DNA from: Lysinibacillus sp. B2A1
Lineage (GTDB): Bacteria; Bacillota; Bacilli; Bacillales_A; Planococcaceae
DNA: 64,000 bases
NCBI GenBank assembly: GCA_002973635.1
Contig: CP027224.1
Coordinates: forward strand, 72,501-136,500
Direction of reading: 5' to 3'
In this document: positions 40,301-50,633 of the stretch, one piece after another
Position numbering within the stretch: position 1 is the first letter of the stretch
Layout of the letters: every line of letters starts with the position of its first letter
Translations under genes and position numbers: made by a program
Notes under the pieces: generated by a model
Seen by the model: only the letters and a program-made list of their open reading frames with translations
Told to the model about the DNA's origin: nothing
Databases searched by the model: none

Positions 40301-41707
40301 TTGTCATTTGAATTAAGGGTCAAATTACTTATCGAAGAAAAGCAATTAATACAGCAAGACGACCATCTTCTCATCGCCGTTTCGGGTGGTGTAGATTCTA
40401 TGGCTTTACTTCATTATTTTGTTCAAACAAAAGAAAAATGGGGAGTTAAGGTAGAGGCTATTCACGTTGATCACATGTTAAGAGGAGAAGCGTCTGCTGA
40501 GGATAGGGCCTTTGTCCAAAGATATTGTGATAATCATGAAATATATTTACATGCAAAAGCAATTCCAATACCAGAGATTATGGCTTTAGAAAATGGGAAT
40601 ACACAGCTGATTTGTCGTAGAGAGAGGTATCGGTATTTTAAAGAGGTCATGCAAGAAACAAATGCTAGCAAGCTTGTAACTGCACATCATGCGGACGACC
40701 AACTGGAGTCAGTATTAATGGCCCTGACTAAAAATGCAACGATTAACAGTATGCAAGGTATTCGGTCACAGCGTTTTTTTACAGGAAAATCATTAATTCG
40801 TCCGTTTTTAACGGTTACAAAGTCTGAAATAAGGGAATATTTACTTAGACAAGGTTTAGATTACCGTGAAGATGCTAGCAACTTCAAAGACACCTATGTA
40901 CGTAATCGTTTCAGACATCATGTGGTGCCATTATTGGAGGCAGAAAATCCACGAGTAACCGAGCAAGTGACCCATTTTACAGAACAATTACAAGAAGATG
41001 ATGCCTATTTAATGACTTTAGCGGAGGATGTATTTTCTAGAATAATTAAAATAATAGACGAAAATACATATAGCATGGAAATTAAGGCTTTTCAATTGGT
41101 ACCACTTGCTTTACAAAGGAGGCTCATTTTAATACTATTAAACTATCTTTACAAAGATTCAAATACGATACAAAGTTATGCTCTATTGACTTCAATTTTA
41201 AAGCTTTGTGATACGACAGCAGGGTATGCTGAAGTTCACTTGCCAGAAGAATTTCTAGCAGTTCGCCGTTACGGAAAATTATCGATTCAGAAGAAAGAAC
41301 CATTAGAAGGTCAAACTTCTCCTGAGAAAAAAATTATTTCGACTGCTAATGGGTGGACAACACTGACAAATGGTGAACGTTTATGCGTAGTCAAGTTGCC
41401 TGATTTATCGTCTGAATTGCTGACGGATACTGCACAACTTTTTTATTTTAACGCTAGCAGACTCAAACTTCCTCTCTACGTTAGAGCTCGCAAGGAAGGG
41501 GATAGAATGCTGTTAAAAGGAATGGATCAGCCAAAACGCTTATCTCGCCTTTTTATAGATGAAAAGATTCCTTTAAATGAGCGAAATAGCTGGCCGTTAC
41601 TGATTTCTCCATCCAATGAGGTCGTAGCGGTAATTGGTGTGCGTATGGGAATGTTTTTTTCAACCACTCCGCAACCAAACGATGATACAGTGCTCATCGT
41701 AGACTAA
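40301..41707 (+). CDS. tilS: tRNA(Ile)-lysidine synthase
   Basis: The product is 468 aa and converts C34 of tRNA-Ile(CAU) to lysidine so it reads AUA. The PP-loop SGGVDSMAL lies at residues ~29-37. The N-terminal synthetase domain is followed by substrate-binding and C-terminal TilS domains (RARKEGDRMLLKGMDQPKRLSRLFIDEKIPLNERNSWPLL). Start TTG 40301 has GGGGAGGAG upstream. yabS and yabT, found before tilS in B. subtilis, are absent. Confidence 0.95.
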   Translation: MSFELRVKLLIEEKQLIQQDDHLLIAVSGGVDSMALLHYFVQTKEKWGVKVEAIHVDHMLRGEASAEDRAFVQRYCDNHEIYLHAKAIPIPEIMALENGNTQLICRRERYRYFKEVMQETNASKLVTAHHADDQLESVLMALTKNATINSMQGIRSQRFFTGKSLIRPFLTVTKSEIREYLLRQGLDYREDASNFKDTYVRNRFRHHVVPLLEAENPRVTEQVTHFTEQLQEDDAYLMTLAEDVFSRIIKIIDENTYSMEIKAFQLVPLALQRRLILILLNYLYKDSNTIQSYALLTSILKLCDTTAGYAEVHLPEEFLAVRRYGKLSIQKKEPLEGQTSPEKKIISTANGWTTLTNGERLCVVKLPDLSSELLTDTAQLFYFNASRLKLPLYVRARKEGDRMLLKGMDQPKRLSRLFIDEKIPLNERNSWPLLISPSNEVVAVIGVRMGMFFSTTPQPNDDTVLIVD

Positions 41708-41772
41708 GGTCTTTGTAAAACATATCACCATAAAGGTTGAAGATTTTTTGATACACACGAGGAGGAATCGAC

Positions 41773-42315
41773 ATGTTACAAAATGACATCGAAAAAATTA
41801 TGATTACAGAAGAACAATTGCAAGAAAGAATTGCTGAGCTAGGAGCGCAATTGACTGCGGAATACAAAGATTCATTCCCGTTAGCAGTTGGTGTTCTTAA
41901 AGGAGCAATGCCGTTTATGACGGATTTGATGAAGCGTTTCGATTCTTTCATTGAGCTAGACTTTATGGATGTTTCCAGCTATGGAAATGCCACAGTATCG
42001 TCAGGTGAAGTAAAAATTCTTAAGGATTTAAATACAAGCGTTGAGGGACGTGATGTATTAATTATCGAGGACATCATCGATAGTGGTTTAACATTAAGCT
42101 ATTTAGTAGACTTATTTAAATACCGCAAAGCAAAATCCATTAAAATCGTTACATTGTTAGATAAACCATCAGGTCGTAAGGTAAATTTAGCAGCTGATTA
42201 TGTTGGGTTTGAAGTACCAGATGGTTTTGTTGTAGGATATGGCTTAGATTACGCAGAAAAATATCGTAATTTACCATATATCGGTATTTTAAAACCAGAG
42301 GTATATTCTTTCTAA
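41773..42315 (+). CDS. hprT: Hypoxanthine phosphoribosyltransferase
   Basis: The product is a 180-aa type I phosphoribosyltransferase for purine salvage (hypoxanthine or guanine plus PRPP). The PRPP loop [14 protein letters not shown], the flexible loop around FMDVSSYGN and the purine-contacting [41 protein letters not shown] are present. AGGAGGAATCG precedes the ATG. The order tilS-hprT-ftsH is conserved. Confidence 0.97.
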   Translation: MLQNDIEKIMITEEQLQERIAELGAQLTAEYKDSFPLAVGVLKGAMPFMTDLMKRFDSFIELDFMDVSSYGNATVSSGEVKILKDLNTSVEGRDVLIIEDIIDSGLTLSYLVDLFKYRKAKSIKIVTLLDKPSGRKVNLAADYVGFEVPDGFVVGYGLDYAEKYRNLPYIGILKPEVYSF

Positions 42316-42598
42316 GAGTTAACGAAAACCCCCCAGCTATGAAAAGTAAGCCTTCAGCGAAGGTCAGATTTTTAATGAATTAATAATAATTCGAAATCTT
42401 GACACATTGTTTAGCTGTGCTGAGAACGAGGAACAGGTACAATTACGCTGGGATGCAGTGATTATGACATAAATATGTTTCTATTTCGACAAAAAGCGAA
42501 CCAAACTTTTTTTAAGTAGTGCTTTTCGTTGTATGATGAAATCATGATATGTTAAGATTTTACTTATAATTTTTCTGTTTGTAATGAGGAGGCTGGAG

Positions 42599-44629
42599 AT
42601 GAATCGAATATTTCGATATACCATATTCTATTTACTGATTTTCCTAGTGATTATCGGTATTTTTGGTACTTTCAATGGTAGCAATGCACCAACGAAAGAG
42701 TTAACTTATGCTGAGTTTCAAGAAGCTCTAGATAAGAAAGAAATAACAAAAGCTACAATTCAACCTGATAAATCAGTATACATCGTTGAAGGTACACTAA
42801 AGGGCTATGAAAAAGGGGAAAGCTTTACTGCAAATATCCCACGTGATAACCCATCTTTAATGGACCGCATAGACGAGGCCGCTAAGGATAAGAATAGTAA
42901 TATTAGCTATTTAACAGCACCAGAAACAAGTGGATGGATTCAATTCTTTACAGGGATTATTCCTTTCATCATTATCATTTTCTTATTCTTCTTCCTGATG
43001 AGTCAATCACAGGGTGGCGGTAATAAAGTAATGAGCTTTGGTAAAAGCAAAGCAAAACTTTACGATGATCAAAAGAAAAAAGTTCGTTTTACAGATGTAG
43101 CGGGTGCTGATGAAGAGAAAGCAGAACTTGTAGAAGTGGTAGATTTCCTAAAAGACCACCGCAAATTCACTGAAATCGGTGCACGTATTCCAAAGGGTAT
43201 CTTACTTGTAGGTCCTCCAGGTACAGGTAAAACATTGCTTGCACGTGCAGTAGCGGGTGAGGCAGGCGTACCGTTCTTCTCGATTTCAGGTTCTGACTTC
43301 GTAGAAATGTTTGTCGGTGTTGGTGCATCCCGTGTTCGTGATTTATTTGAAAATGCAAAGAAGAACGCTCCGTGTATTATCTTTATCGATGAGATTGACG
43401 CAGTAGGTCGTCAACGTGGCGCAGGTCTTGGTGGTGGCCATGATGAGCGTGAACAAACCCTGAACCAATTATTGGTTGAGATGGATGGTTTCGGCGCAAA
43501 TGAAGGCATTATTATAATTGCTGCAACAAACCGACCAGATATTCTAGATAAAGCGTTACTACGTCCAGGTCGTTTTGACCGTCAAATTACAGTAGGTCAT
43601 CCTGATGTAAAAGGACGTGAAGCAATTCTTAAGGTGCATGCTCGCAACAAACCTTTAGCAGATTCAGTTGATTTAGCAGCTGTTGCTCAACGTACACCAG
43701 GTTTCTCAGGGGCTGACTTAGAAAACTTGTTAAATGAAGCTGCACTTGTGGCTGCACGTAAAAGCAAACGTACAATTAATATGGCAGATATCGATGAAGC
43801 GTCTGACCGAGTAATTGCTGGTCCAGCAAAAGCTAGTCGTGTATATTCTGCAAAAGAGAAAAAGCTTGTATCCTTCCATGAAGCTGGCCACGTAGTCGTT
43901 GGTTTAGAACTGGATGAAGCGGATACAGTGCACAAAGTAACAATCGTTCCTCGTGGTCAAGCAGGAGGCTATGCGATTATGTTACCAAAGGAAGAACGCT
44001 TCTTTACAACAAAACAAGAATTGTTAGACCGTATTGCAGGACTTTTGGGTGGGCGTGTCGCTGAGGAAATTGTACTTGGTGAGGTTTCTACTGGTGCACA
44101 TAACGACTTCCAAAAGGTAACAAGTATTGCGCGTGCAATGGTAACTGAATATGGTATGAGTGAGAATCTTGGTGCGATGCAATTTGGTTCAAGTCAAGGT
44201 GGTAATGTATTCCTTGGCCGTGACTTTAATTCGGATCAAAACTACTCTGATTCAATTGCTTATGAGATTGATAAAGAAATGCAAAAAATTATCGATTCTC
44301 AATATCAGCGTACTAAGCGGATCTTAACGGAAAAACGTCATTTACTTGATTTAATTGCTAATACTTTGATGGAAAAAGAAACATTGAATGCGCAAGAAAT
44401 TGAACATTTACGTGATCACGGCGTTTTACCAGAACCAGAGGCTGTTGAGGTGGTTGAAGAAAAAGCTCCTAAAGCTGAAACTAAACCAACATTAGATATC
44501 GTTGGTGAGCCGACTGTTAAAAAAGAATTGCTTAGCAAAGAAGCAAATCCAACAACGGCCGATTTACCAAAAGAGGGCACAGAGCTCAATCATAATGCAC
44601 CAAAAGGTATCGATGAAAAACGTGATTAA
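42599..44629 (+). CDS. ftsH: ATP-dependent zinc metalloprotease FtsH
   Basis: The product is 676 aa. Start ATG 42599 has AGGAGG 6 bases upstream. Two N-terminal membrane helices (~5-25 and ~112-135) flank an extracytoplasmic segment. The AAA+ domain has Walker A GPPGTGKT near 205, Walker [12 protein letters not shown] and [21 protein letters not shown]. The zinc site is HEAGH near 425. It degrades misfolded membrane proteins and regulators. An insertion sequence begins 9 bp after its stop. Confidence 0.97.
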   Translation: MNRIFRYTIFYLLIFLVIIGIFGTFNGSNAPTKELTYAEFQEALDKKEITKATIQPDKSVYIVEGTLKGYEKGESFTANIPRDNPSLMDRIDEAAKDKNSNISYLTAPETSGWIQFFTGIIPFIIIIFLFFFLMSQSQGGGNKVMSFGKSKAKLYDDQKKKVRFTDVAGADEEKAELVEVVDFLKDHRKFTEIGARIPKGILLVGPPGTGKTLLARAVAGEAGVPFFSISGSDFVEMFVGVGASRVRDLFENAKKNAPCIIFIDEIDAVGRQRGAGLGGGHDEREQTLNQLLVEMDGFGANEGIIIIAATNRPDILDKALLRPGRFDRQITVGHPDVKGREAILKVHARNKPLADSVDLAAVAQRTPGFSGADLENLLNEAALVAARKSKRTINMADIDEASDRVIAGPAKASRVYSAKEKKLVSFHEAGHVVVGLELDEADTVHKVTIVPRGQAGGYAIMLPKEERFFTTKQELLDRIAGLLGGRVAEEIVLGEVSTGAHNDFQKVTSIARAMVTEYGMSENLGAMQFGSSQGGNVFLGRDFNSDQNYSDSIAYEIDKEMQKIIDSQYQRTKRILTEKRHLLDLIANTLMEKETLNAQEIEHLRDHGVLPEPEAVEVVEEKAPKAETKPTLDIVGEPTVKKELLSKEANPTTADLPKEGTELNHNAPKGIDEKRD

Positions 44630-44657
44630 TTTAAAAAAGGGGCTGTCCTAAAAGTCC

Positions 44658-46391
44658 CTAAATAAAAAGGTCGATTTGGAAAACGAGTAGTTTTCCAAAT
44701 CGACCTTTTTCCTTTTGGCTTAAATTAGCGAGGCGGATGCCAGCTACCTTAAGTAGGTTATGGGCGATTGCTACGAGTCCAAATTCTGTTCGGACCTTAG
44801 TTAGCCCACGCAATAAAAATCGCGTAAACGACCGATTGCCCTTGATGTCACCGAACACAGTTTCGACATCCACTTTGCGCTTCGCATAAAGGGCTGCTTT
44901 TTGTTCGTCATCAAGGGCTGCTCGTGCCTTTGCTTTCATTTCTTCATAGACCGGATTCAAGTGGACTTGACGATTGCCTTTTGCTTTTGTACAAAGCGCT
45001 TTCAACGGACAATCTGTACAATCCTCACATTCATAAATTTTGTAGTCTTGTTCGTATCCTCCGGTATTTTTTCGTTGACTATAGCGTTTAAATATCACCT
45101 TCCGATTGTTCGGACAAATAAAGACATCCTCTTCCTCGCGATAGGGCCAGTTTTGCACCTTCGAAATATCCTGTTTATATTTTTTTGTTTGTTCCTTTAC
45201 ATACGTGTTATACGGAGCCAGTAATTCAAATAGTGGTTCCTTTTCTTCGCCAATCGCAAATAAGTAATTTTCTTCACTCGCATAGCCCGCGTCTGCTATC
45301 ACCTGTATTGGCGCTTTGGGTAACGCTTCGAGTAGTTGTTTCATAAATGGTTGGAAACAACGTGTGTCTCCTGGTCGTTGAAATAACTCGTATCCGATAA
45401 TGAACTGATATTGTGTGGCCACTTGTACATTGTACCCAGCTTTTAATTGACCGTTTTTCATATGATCATCTTTCATTCGCATAAACGTGGCATCCGGGTC
45501 TGTTTTCGAATAACTACCACGTTCACCAAGAATTTCTCTTTGCGCTTCATAACGTGCTAGTCTTGGCAGATAATCCGTTTCAATCGTTTGGATGTGTTTT
45601 TTGCGTTTAGATTTCTCCATTCGAAGTCGTTTTCTTTCCTCTTTGTCCGTTGTCTGTTCATATTGACCTTCTAACGCTTGCACTTCCTCCGTTAGTTGTT
45701 CGACTGTCTTTGCTAGTTGTTCTTCTAGTTTGTCCTCACGTAACTCTTGGGTTGTCACAGCACGCACATCTTTTATCAGCGATTGGATCTTATCACGTAG
45801 CTTTTGGTCGTGATTGGCAATCGCTTTGCCCCATACAAACGAATATTTATTGGCGTTCGCTTCAATTTTCGTACCATCCACAAACATGTGCTCAAGGTCA
45901 ATGAATTCTTGCTCCATCAGTTGAAGGAGGAATTGTTCAAACACCTCCTCTATGATGGCTGGCATACGAACACCACGGAAATCATTGATGGTACGATGGT
46001 CAGGTTCTTGCATGCCTGCTAACCACATAGCGGGTAGACTTTCTTCGACCATTCGTTTCATACTTCGGCTAGAATAAGTTTTTTGCGTGTAGGCATATAA
46101 AATGACTTTCAGTAACATTTTAGGATGATAAGGGGCACGACCACCACCTACGTAATGGGAAAATAACAATTCATCTGGAATAGATTCCACCATTTCATCG
46201 ACCAAACGCGCTACATGATGCTCAGGAATATAGGATTCGATATCAATAATCATCATACTTTGACGATTTGTATAAGGCTGGAACACAAGAGGTTTAGGAT
46301 GTTTCTGAGAGATGCCCGCCTCTGAAATTCCTTCTAGAGTCATTTCCATTTGCATGTTATAATCTGCTTGAGTAATCATTTGGTTATTCAT
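44658..46391 (-). CDS. IS1182-family transposase (second type)
   Basis: The product is 577 aa and intact. Start ATG 46391 (MNNQMITQADYN) has GAAAGGAC upstream on the minus strand; an earlier in-frame ATG at 46433 lacks one. The N-terminal part (FQPYTNRQSMMIIDIESYIPEHHVARLVDEMVE...GGGRAPYHPKMLLKVILYAYTQKTYSSRSMKRMVEE) and the DDE core (FVDGTKIEANANKYSFVW; VIADAGYASEENY; VDVETVFGDIKGNRSFTRFLLRG) are family-typical. A CEDCTDCPLKALC zinc-like cluster is present. It is clearly different from the transposase at 1116-2579. Confidence 0.93.
   Translation of the reverse strand: MNNQMITQADYNMQMEMTLEGISEAGISQKHPKPLVFQPYTNRQSMMIIDIESYIPEHHVARLVDEMVESIPDELLFSHYVGGGRAPYHPKMLLKVILYAYTQKTYSSRSMKRMVEESLPAMWLAGMQEPDHRTINDFRGVRMPAIIEEVFEQFLLQLMEQEFIDLEHMFVDGTKIEANANKYSFVWGKAIANHDQKLRDKIQSLIKDVRAVTTQELREDKLEEQLAKTVEQLTEEVQALEGQYEQTTDKEERKRLRMEKSKRKKHIQTIETDYLPRLARYEAQREILGERGSYSKTDPDATFMRMKDDHMKNGQLKAGYNVQVATQYQFIIGYELFQRPGDTRCFQPFMKQLLEALPKAPIQVIADAGYASEENYLFAIGEEKEPLFELLAPYNTYVKEQTKKYKQDISKVQNWPYREEEDVFICPNNRKVIFKRYSQRKNTGGYEQDYKIYECEDCTDCPLKALCTKAKGNRQVHLNPVYEEMKAKARAALDDEQKAALYAKRKVDVETVFGDIKGNRSFTRFLLRGLTKVRTEFGLVAIAHNLLKVAGIRLANLSQKEKGRFGKLLVFQIDLFI
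44664..44710 (-). terminator. Terminator hairpin inside the second insertion sequence
   Basis: A perfect 21-bp stem at 44664-44684 and 44690-44710 with a 5-base loop. It is bounded by A and T tracts, so it can stop transcription from either side. Confidence 0.85.
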
Positions 46392-46472
46392 TAAAAATCG
46401 TCCTTTCTGTTGAATGTGGTCTGGTAACTTCATTTTACAAAAGAGGGCGGTTTTTTTGTATACAAAAATGGA

Positions 46473-46526
46473 AAAAGGCTGTACCGAAAAGTCAATTTAC
46501 ATCGACTTTTCGGACAGCCCCTTTTT
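46473..46526. repeat. Self-complementary right end of the second insertion sequence
   Basis: The right terminal repeat (46504-46526) is mirrored by a near copy at 46471-46493, so the end can form a long hairpin with CCGAAAAGTC/GACTTTTCGG as its perfect inner stem (46484-46513). A perfect 16-bp palindrome TTTTTGTA/TACAAAAA lies at 46453-46468 next to it. Confidence 0.7.
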
Positions 46527-46724
46527 CTTTGCCTTTTTTCGTTAACAGGTATTAGGATATAAATATTATCTAACGTAATTTCCAGATAAGCTTGTTTACA
46601 ACTTGCTATTCCTAGCTAAGAAGATTCTAGAATAGTCTTGTTGTCAAAGGTTCTTTTTGGAAGTGACTTATGGTGCTTCATTTGGACATTAGTCTGTATA
46701 ACAAAGATTGGAGTGTATGGAAAT

Positions 46725-47558
46725 ATGGAGAATGTAACATTGAATAATGGCTTAGTAATGCCATTAGTAGGCTATGGTGTCTTCCGAGTACCTGAAGGCG
46801 ATGACCTGGCTGAGGCTGTAAAAACAGCTATTAAAAAAGGTTACCGTAGCATTGATACAGCGCAAGTTTATCGCAATGAGGAGAGTGTTGGGCGAGGAAT
46901 CCGCGCAGCAATTGAGGAAGGTTTCGTAACACGTGAAGAGCTGTTTGTCACATCAAAAGTTTGGAATGCTGGACTTTCCTATGAAGAAACACTTGCAGCA
47001 TATGATAGCAGTTTAGAAAAATTAGGATTAGAATATTTAGATTTGTATTTAGTTCATTGGCCAGGAATCGATGATAAATACATGAATATTTATAGAGCGC
47101 TTGAAAAAATTTATCAGGATGGACGAGTACGTTCAATAGGTGTTAGTAACTTTCATGTGCATCATTTAGAAAATTTATTGAAGGAAGCAACGGTTATTCC
47201 TGTCATTAACCAAATTGAATTTCATCCACATTTAACACAAGAGGAAGTACGTGCATACTGCAAAGAAAAAGGAATCCAAGTAGAAGCATGGTCCCCACTG
47301 ATGAATGGTGCTTTATTAGAGGAAGCATTGATTCAGCAGCTGGCATCAAAATACAGCAAAACACCAGCTCAAATTGTGTTACGTTATGATGTTCAACATG
47401 AGGTAGTAACTATTCCGAAAACAATGACTCCTGCACGTATGTCGGAGAATTTAAATGTCTTTGATTTTGCACTAACAGAAAAAGAAATGTCTCAGTTAGA
47501 CGCATTACATGATGGATTACGCTGCGGTCCAGATCCAGAAAAGTTTAATTTTAAATAA
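46725..47558 (+). CDS. Aldo/keto reductase
   Basis: The product is a 277-aa NADPH-dependent reductase of the YtbE/YvgN group. Start ATG 46725 (MENVTLNNGLVMPLVGYGVF) has a GATTGGAG site; upstream in-frame codons lack one. The catalytic tetrad is visible: Asp/Tyr in SIDTAQVYRNE, Lys in VTSKVWNAG and His in YLVHWPG. The C-terminal NADP site is VVTIPKTMTPARMSENLNVFDF. It probably reduces aldehydes such as methylglyoxal (inferred). It is not part of the conserved ftsH-coaX order and lies just beyond an insertion sequence. Confidence 0.92.
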   Translation: MENVTLNNGLVMPLVGYGVFRVPEGDDLAEAVKTAIKKGYRSIDTAQVYRNEESVGRGIRAAIEEGFVTREELFVTSKVWNAGLSYEETLAAYDSSLEKLGLEYLDLYLVHWPGIDDKYMNIYRALEKIYQDGRVRSIGVSNFHVHHLENLLKEATVIPVINQIEFHPHLTQEEVRAYCKEKGIQVEAWSPLMNGALLEEALIQQLASKYSKTPAQIVLRYDVQHEVVTIPKTMTPARMSENLNVFDFALTEKEMSQLDALHDGLRCGPDPEKFNFK

Positions 47559-47573
47559 ACTGTAAGGAGCTAC

Positions 47574-47597
47574 TTAATGGGAGGGTGGCTCCTTTTT
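47574..47597 (+). terminator. Terminator after the aldo/keto reductase
   Basis: AAGGAGC pairs with GCTCCTT, followed by TTT. Confidence 0.65.
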
Positions 47598-47750
47598 AAA
47601 ATGAGTATGAATGCTATTTCGTAGGGTGTAAAGTATGGTATCATTTTTAAAAGTATTTTAACTTTATTTCAACTACACTTTGTATAGTTGTATCAGATGC
47701 ATCGAGCCAGTTACAATGACAATGAGGTGCAAGAAATTGGGGGCGTCACT

Positions 47751-48518
47751 ATGATATTAGTTTTAGATGCAGGAAATTCAAATATCGTTTTAGGGGTCTA
47801 TGATGAAAACGATCATTTAGCCTTTCATTGGCGTATGGTGACAGACCTTCACAAAACTGAAGATGAATACGCAATGCAAGTTTCAGCTTTCTTCAATCAT
47901 GCAGGCATCTCATTCGAACAAATAACCGGCATTATTATATCCTCGGTTGTGCCACCGATAATGTTTTCGTTAGAAGCGATGTGTCACAAATATTTTCGTA
48001 AAAAACCGCTTGTTGTAGGACCTGGAGTGAAAACTGGTTTGAATATAAAATATGAAACCCCACGTGAGGTGGGCTCCGATCGCATTGTGAATGCTATTGC
48101 GGCACTAGATGCTTATAAAGCACCAATAATTATTGTTGATTTTGGTACTGCTACAACATTTTGTTACTTAAATGAAAAAGGTGATTACATGGGAGGTGCA
48201 ATTGCTCCAGGTATTACGATTTCTACGGAGGCACTTTATACACAAGCGGCTAGGTTACCACGTATTGAAATATTGAGATCTACGCATATTGTAGGAAAAA
48301 CAACAGTTTCTGCGATGCAGGCCGGAATATTTTATGGTTTTGTTGGACAAGTTGAGGGCATCGTTAATCGCATGAAAGCACAAAGTAAGGAAGAGCCATT
48401 CGTGATTGCGACTGGCGGCTTAGCCAATTTAATTGCCGGAGAGACGCAGGTCATTGATGTAGTTGATCCGTTTTTAACATTAAAAGGTTTATATAAACTA
48501 TATAAACGCAACCAATAG
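47751..48518 (+). CDS. coaX: Type III pantothenate kinase
   Basis: The product is 255 aa and phosphorylates pantothenate in coenzyme A synthesis. ATG 47751 ([17 protein letters not shown]) has TTGGGGGCG upstream; the earlier in-frame ATG gives an unlikely extension. The ASKHA fold motifs are DAGNSN, the [24 protein letters not shown] segment and the DFGTATTF phosphate loop. The start of hslO follows closely. Confidence 0.95.
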   Translation: MILVLDAGNSNIVLGVYDENDHLAFHWRMVTDLHKTEDEYAMQVSAFFNHAGISFEQITGIIISSVVPPIMFSLEAMCHKYFRKKPLVVGPGVKTGLNIKYETPREVGSDRIVNAIAALDAYKAPIIIVDFGTATTFCYLNEKGDYMGGAIAPGITISTEALYTQAARLPRIEILRSTHIVGKTTVSAMQAGIFYGFVGQVEGIVNRMKAQSKEEPFVIATGGLANLIAGETQVIDVVDPFLTLKGLYKLYKRNQ

Positions 48519-48539
48519 GAAATGAGGGACATTTCATTT

Positions 48540-49421
48540 ATGAAAGACTATTTAGTACGAGGCTTAGGGTTCAACGGACAAGTTCGGGTTTTTGCAACTT
48601 GTACAACAGCAACTGTAGGGGAGGCTCAGCACCGTCATAATACGTGGCCTGTTGTGTCGGCAGCCCTTGGTCGATCTATGACCGCTGCTGTAATGATGGG
48701 TGCCATGCTGAAAGGCGAAGAAAAAATCACTATTAAAATTGAGGGCAACGGTCCAATTGGCCCAATGGTTATTGACAGTAATGCTAAAGGTGATGTACGA
48801 GGTTTTGTGACAAATCCTCACGTTCATTTCGATCTAAACGAGCAGGGTAAGCTAGATGTTCGTGCGGGTGTTGGAACAGATGGAGCTCTAACAGTTGTTA
48901 AAGACCTTGGTTTAAGAGATATGTTCTCAGGCCAAACGCCAATCGTTTCAGGTGAAATTGCTGAAGACTTTACTTACTATTTTGCTACATCTGAGCAAGT
49001 ACCGTCATCGGTGGGGTTAGGTGTTTTAGTAAATCCTGATAATACGATTCTTGCAGCTGGAGGGTTTATCCTTCAATTGATGCCTGGCTGTGATGAAGAG
49101 ACAATCAATGAAATCGAACAGCATCTTTCAACATTAGAGCCCGTTTCCAAAATGATTGAAAAGGGCTTTACGCCTGAGAAAATTTTAGAAGCAGTATTAG
49201 GAGAAAATCATCTGCAGATTTTAGATTCCATGCCAGTAGAATTTAAATGTCAATGTTCAAAAGAGCGATTTGGGGCTGCAATCTTAGGTTTAGGGACAGC
49301 GGAAATTCGAGAAATGATTGATGAAGATGGTGGTGCTGAAGCACAGTGTCATTTTTGTTTAGAAACATATCATTTCTCCAAAGAAGAACTAGAAGGTTAT
49401 ATTGATGAGCTCAACGCGTAA
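48540..49421 (+). CDS. hslO: Redox-activated chaperone Hsp33
   Basis: The product is 293 aa. ATG 48540 is chosen (ATGAGGGAC ribosome region); ATG 48522 is too close. The N-terminal domain ([23 protein letters not shown]) is typical. The C-terminal zinc/redox site is CQCSKERF (CxC) plus CHFC (CxxC), near residues 238-274. Oxidation releases zinc and turns on holdase activity. The last 17 bases overlap yacD. Confidence 0.96.
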   Translation: MKDYLVRGLGFNGQVRVFATCTTATVGEAQHRHNTWPVVSAALGRSMTAAVMMGAMLKGEEKITIKIEGNGPIGPMVIDSNAKGDVRGFVTNPHVHFDLNEQGKLDVRAGVGTDGALTVVKDLGLRDMFSGQTPIVSGEIAEDFTYYFATSEQVPSSVGLGVLVNPDNTILAAGGFILQLMPGCDEETINEIEQHLSTLEPVSKMIEKGFTPEKILEAVLGENHLQILDSMPVEFKCQCSKERFGAAILGLGTAEIREMIDEDGGAEAQCHFCLETYHFSKEELEGYIDELNA

Positions 49422-50376
49422 TCGTCGACCTTCAACCACTGCAACGCCAAACCAAACGCCCCTATTGCAACGACGTTTAAAAACGAAACCAGCTTTAACA
49501 GTTATTGCCGTTCTGTTATTAGGAAATATTTTATGGTTGATTGCTTGGTTAATCCCAAATAAAGGTCAAGAAATTGGTAGCGACGAACAAGTCGCTGCCG
49601 TTGACGGGGAGTTTATCACGCGTCAAGAGTGGATGGTTGCCATGGAAGAACGCTATGGTAAAGAGACACTACAAAATTTAGTAAATGAATCTGTGATGGA
49701 AAAGGCAGCTAAGAAATTTAAAATTAAAGTAACAGATAAAGAGATTGATTTAGAACTTGCTCTAATGCGCTCTGCACAGGATAAATTTGATACGGCAATG
49801 CAAAATCTGTCTGTAGAGCAACTGCGACAAAAAATACGCTCACAGCTTATTTTAGATAAGGTCCTAACAAAAGATGTAGAAATAAAAGAAGATAGTATTG
49901 AAAAATATTATGAAGAAAATCAATCACTATACAATACGAAGGCGAGTTATCGTACGAATTTCATAGAAGTGGATTCCAAAAAAGCTGCTGAGGAAGCATT
50001 AAAAGAGCTAAAAAATAACTCTGATTTTTCTGTGCTAGCACGAGAAATTTCTTTAGATAGTGCCTCAGCTAGTTTGGGTGGAGATATCGGTTTTCTCACA
50101 GAAAAACAGGAAAATGTCGATCCAGCAATTATAAAGGCAACGATGGCATTAAAAGCAAATGAGGTAAGTAAAGCATTTAAGCTTAATAACGGTCATTATG
50201 GGATTGTACAAGTCCAAGAGATCACAGAAGGACAATCCTTTACATACGAAGATGTGAAAGAGCATATTGAACGTGAGCTTGCGCTAGATCAATTACCACA
50301 ATCTGTTACACCAGAAGCATTTTGGTCTGAATTCAAGGCAACTTGGTATTATGGAGAAGAGAAAAAAGATAAATAG
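49405..50376 (+). CDS. yacD: Membrane-anchored parvulin-type peptidyl-prolyl isomerase (YacD)
   Basis: The product is 323 aa. A basic N-terminal tail is followed by one membrane or signal segment (~residues 30-50, [21 protein letters not shown]). A SurA/PrsA-like N-domain and a parvulin domain (~180-275, [51 protein letters not shown]) follow. No lipobox cysteine is seen, unlike PrsA. It probably folds exported proteins at the membrane surface (inferred). It overlaps hslO, as in B. subtilis. Confidence 0.9.
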   Translation: MSSTRNRRPSTTATPNQTPLLQRRLKTKPALTVIAVLLLGNILWLIAWLIPNKGQEIGSDEQVAAVDGEFITRQEWMVAMEERYGKETLQNLVNESVMEKAAKKFKIKVTDKEIDLELALMRSAQDKFDTAMQNLSVEQLRQKIRSQLILDKVLTKDVEIKEDSIEKYYEENQSLYNTKASYRTNFIEVDSKKAAEEALKELKNNSDFSVLAREISLDSASASLGGDIGFLTEKQENVDPAIIKATMALKANEVSKAFKLNNGHYGIVQVQEITEGQSFTYEDVKEHIERELALDQLPQSVTPEAFWSEFKATWYYGEEKKDK

Positions 50377-50552
50377 TAGTTAGCTCCAATGCGTTTAAGA
50401 AAGAATCTGCAAGAAATCTGCGGGAAGGTGAGCCAAATAATACTGCAGATGATTTGCGTCAGCTTATTGGCATATTCTCGAAAGTTCAGCGGATTTTTTT
50501 GTGTTTTAACAAAGTTTTTCAATAAATATTCTGAAAATATATGTTTTATTTA

Positions 50553-50582
50553 TTGACAATCGACTGGAAAAATTGATAAAAT
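50553..50582 (+). promoter_or_regulatory. cysK promoter
   Basis: TTGACA (50553-50558), 18 bases, TAAAAT (50577-50582). The AT-rich stretch after it (around 50595-50620) resembles CymR-type sites near B. subtilis cysK, but I cannot confirm an operator. Confidence 0.65.
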
Positions 50583-50633
50583 ACAAAATAAGTAAAACCT
50601 ATAAAATAGTAGGGATTAGGAGTGGATTAATAA

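Larger units (their letters stand above)
44639..46521 (-). mobile_element. IS1182-family insertion sequence next to ftsH
   Basis: The element is 1883 bp between 18-bp imperfect inverted repeats: GGGGCTGTCC-T-AAAAGTC at 44639-44656 against the complement of 46504-46521, with one mismatch. The repeats may extend by AAAAA on each side. The transposase is on the minus strand. No clear target duplication is seen. Flanks AAAAAAGG and CCTTTTTT suggest insertion into the ftsH terminator. A 21-bp stem terminator (44664-44710) follows the transposase. The right end folds on itself because a second, inverted copy of the end sequence lies at 46471-46493. Confidence 0.85.

Noticed and set aside
44639..46526. 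Programmed split transposase in the second insertion sequence
   Set aside because: The frame is intact from 46391 to 44658; the upstream ATG at 46433 only extends it without a ribosome site.
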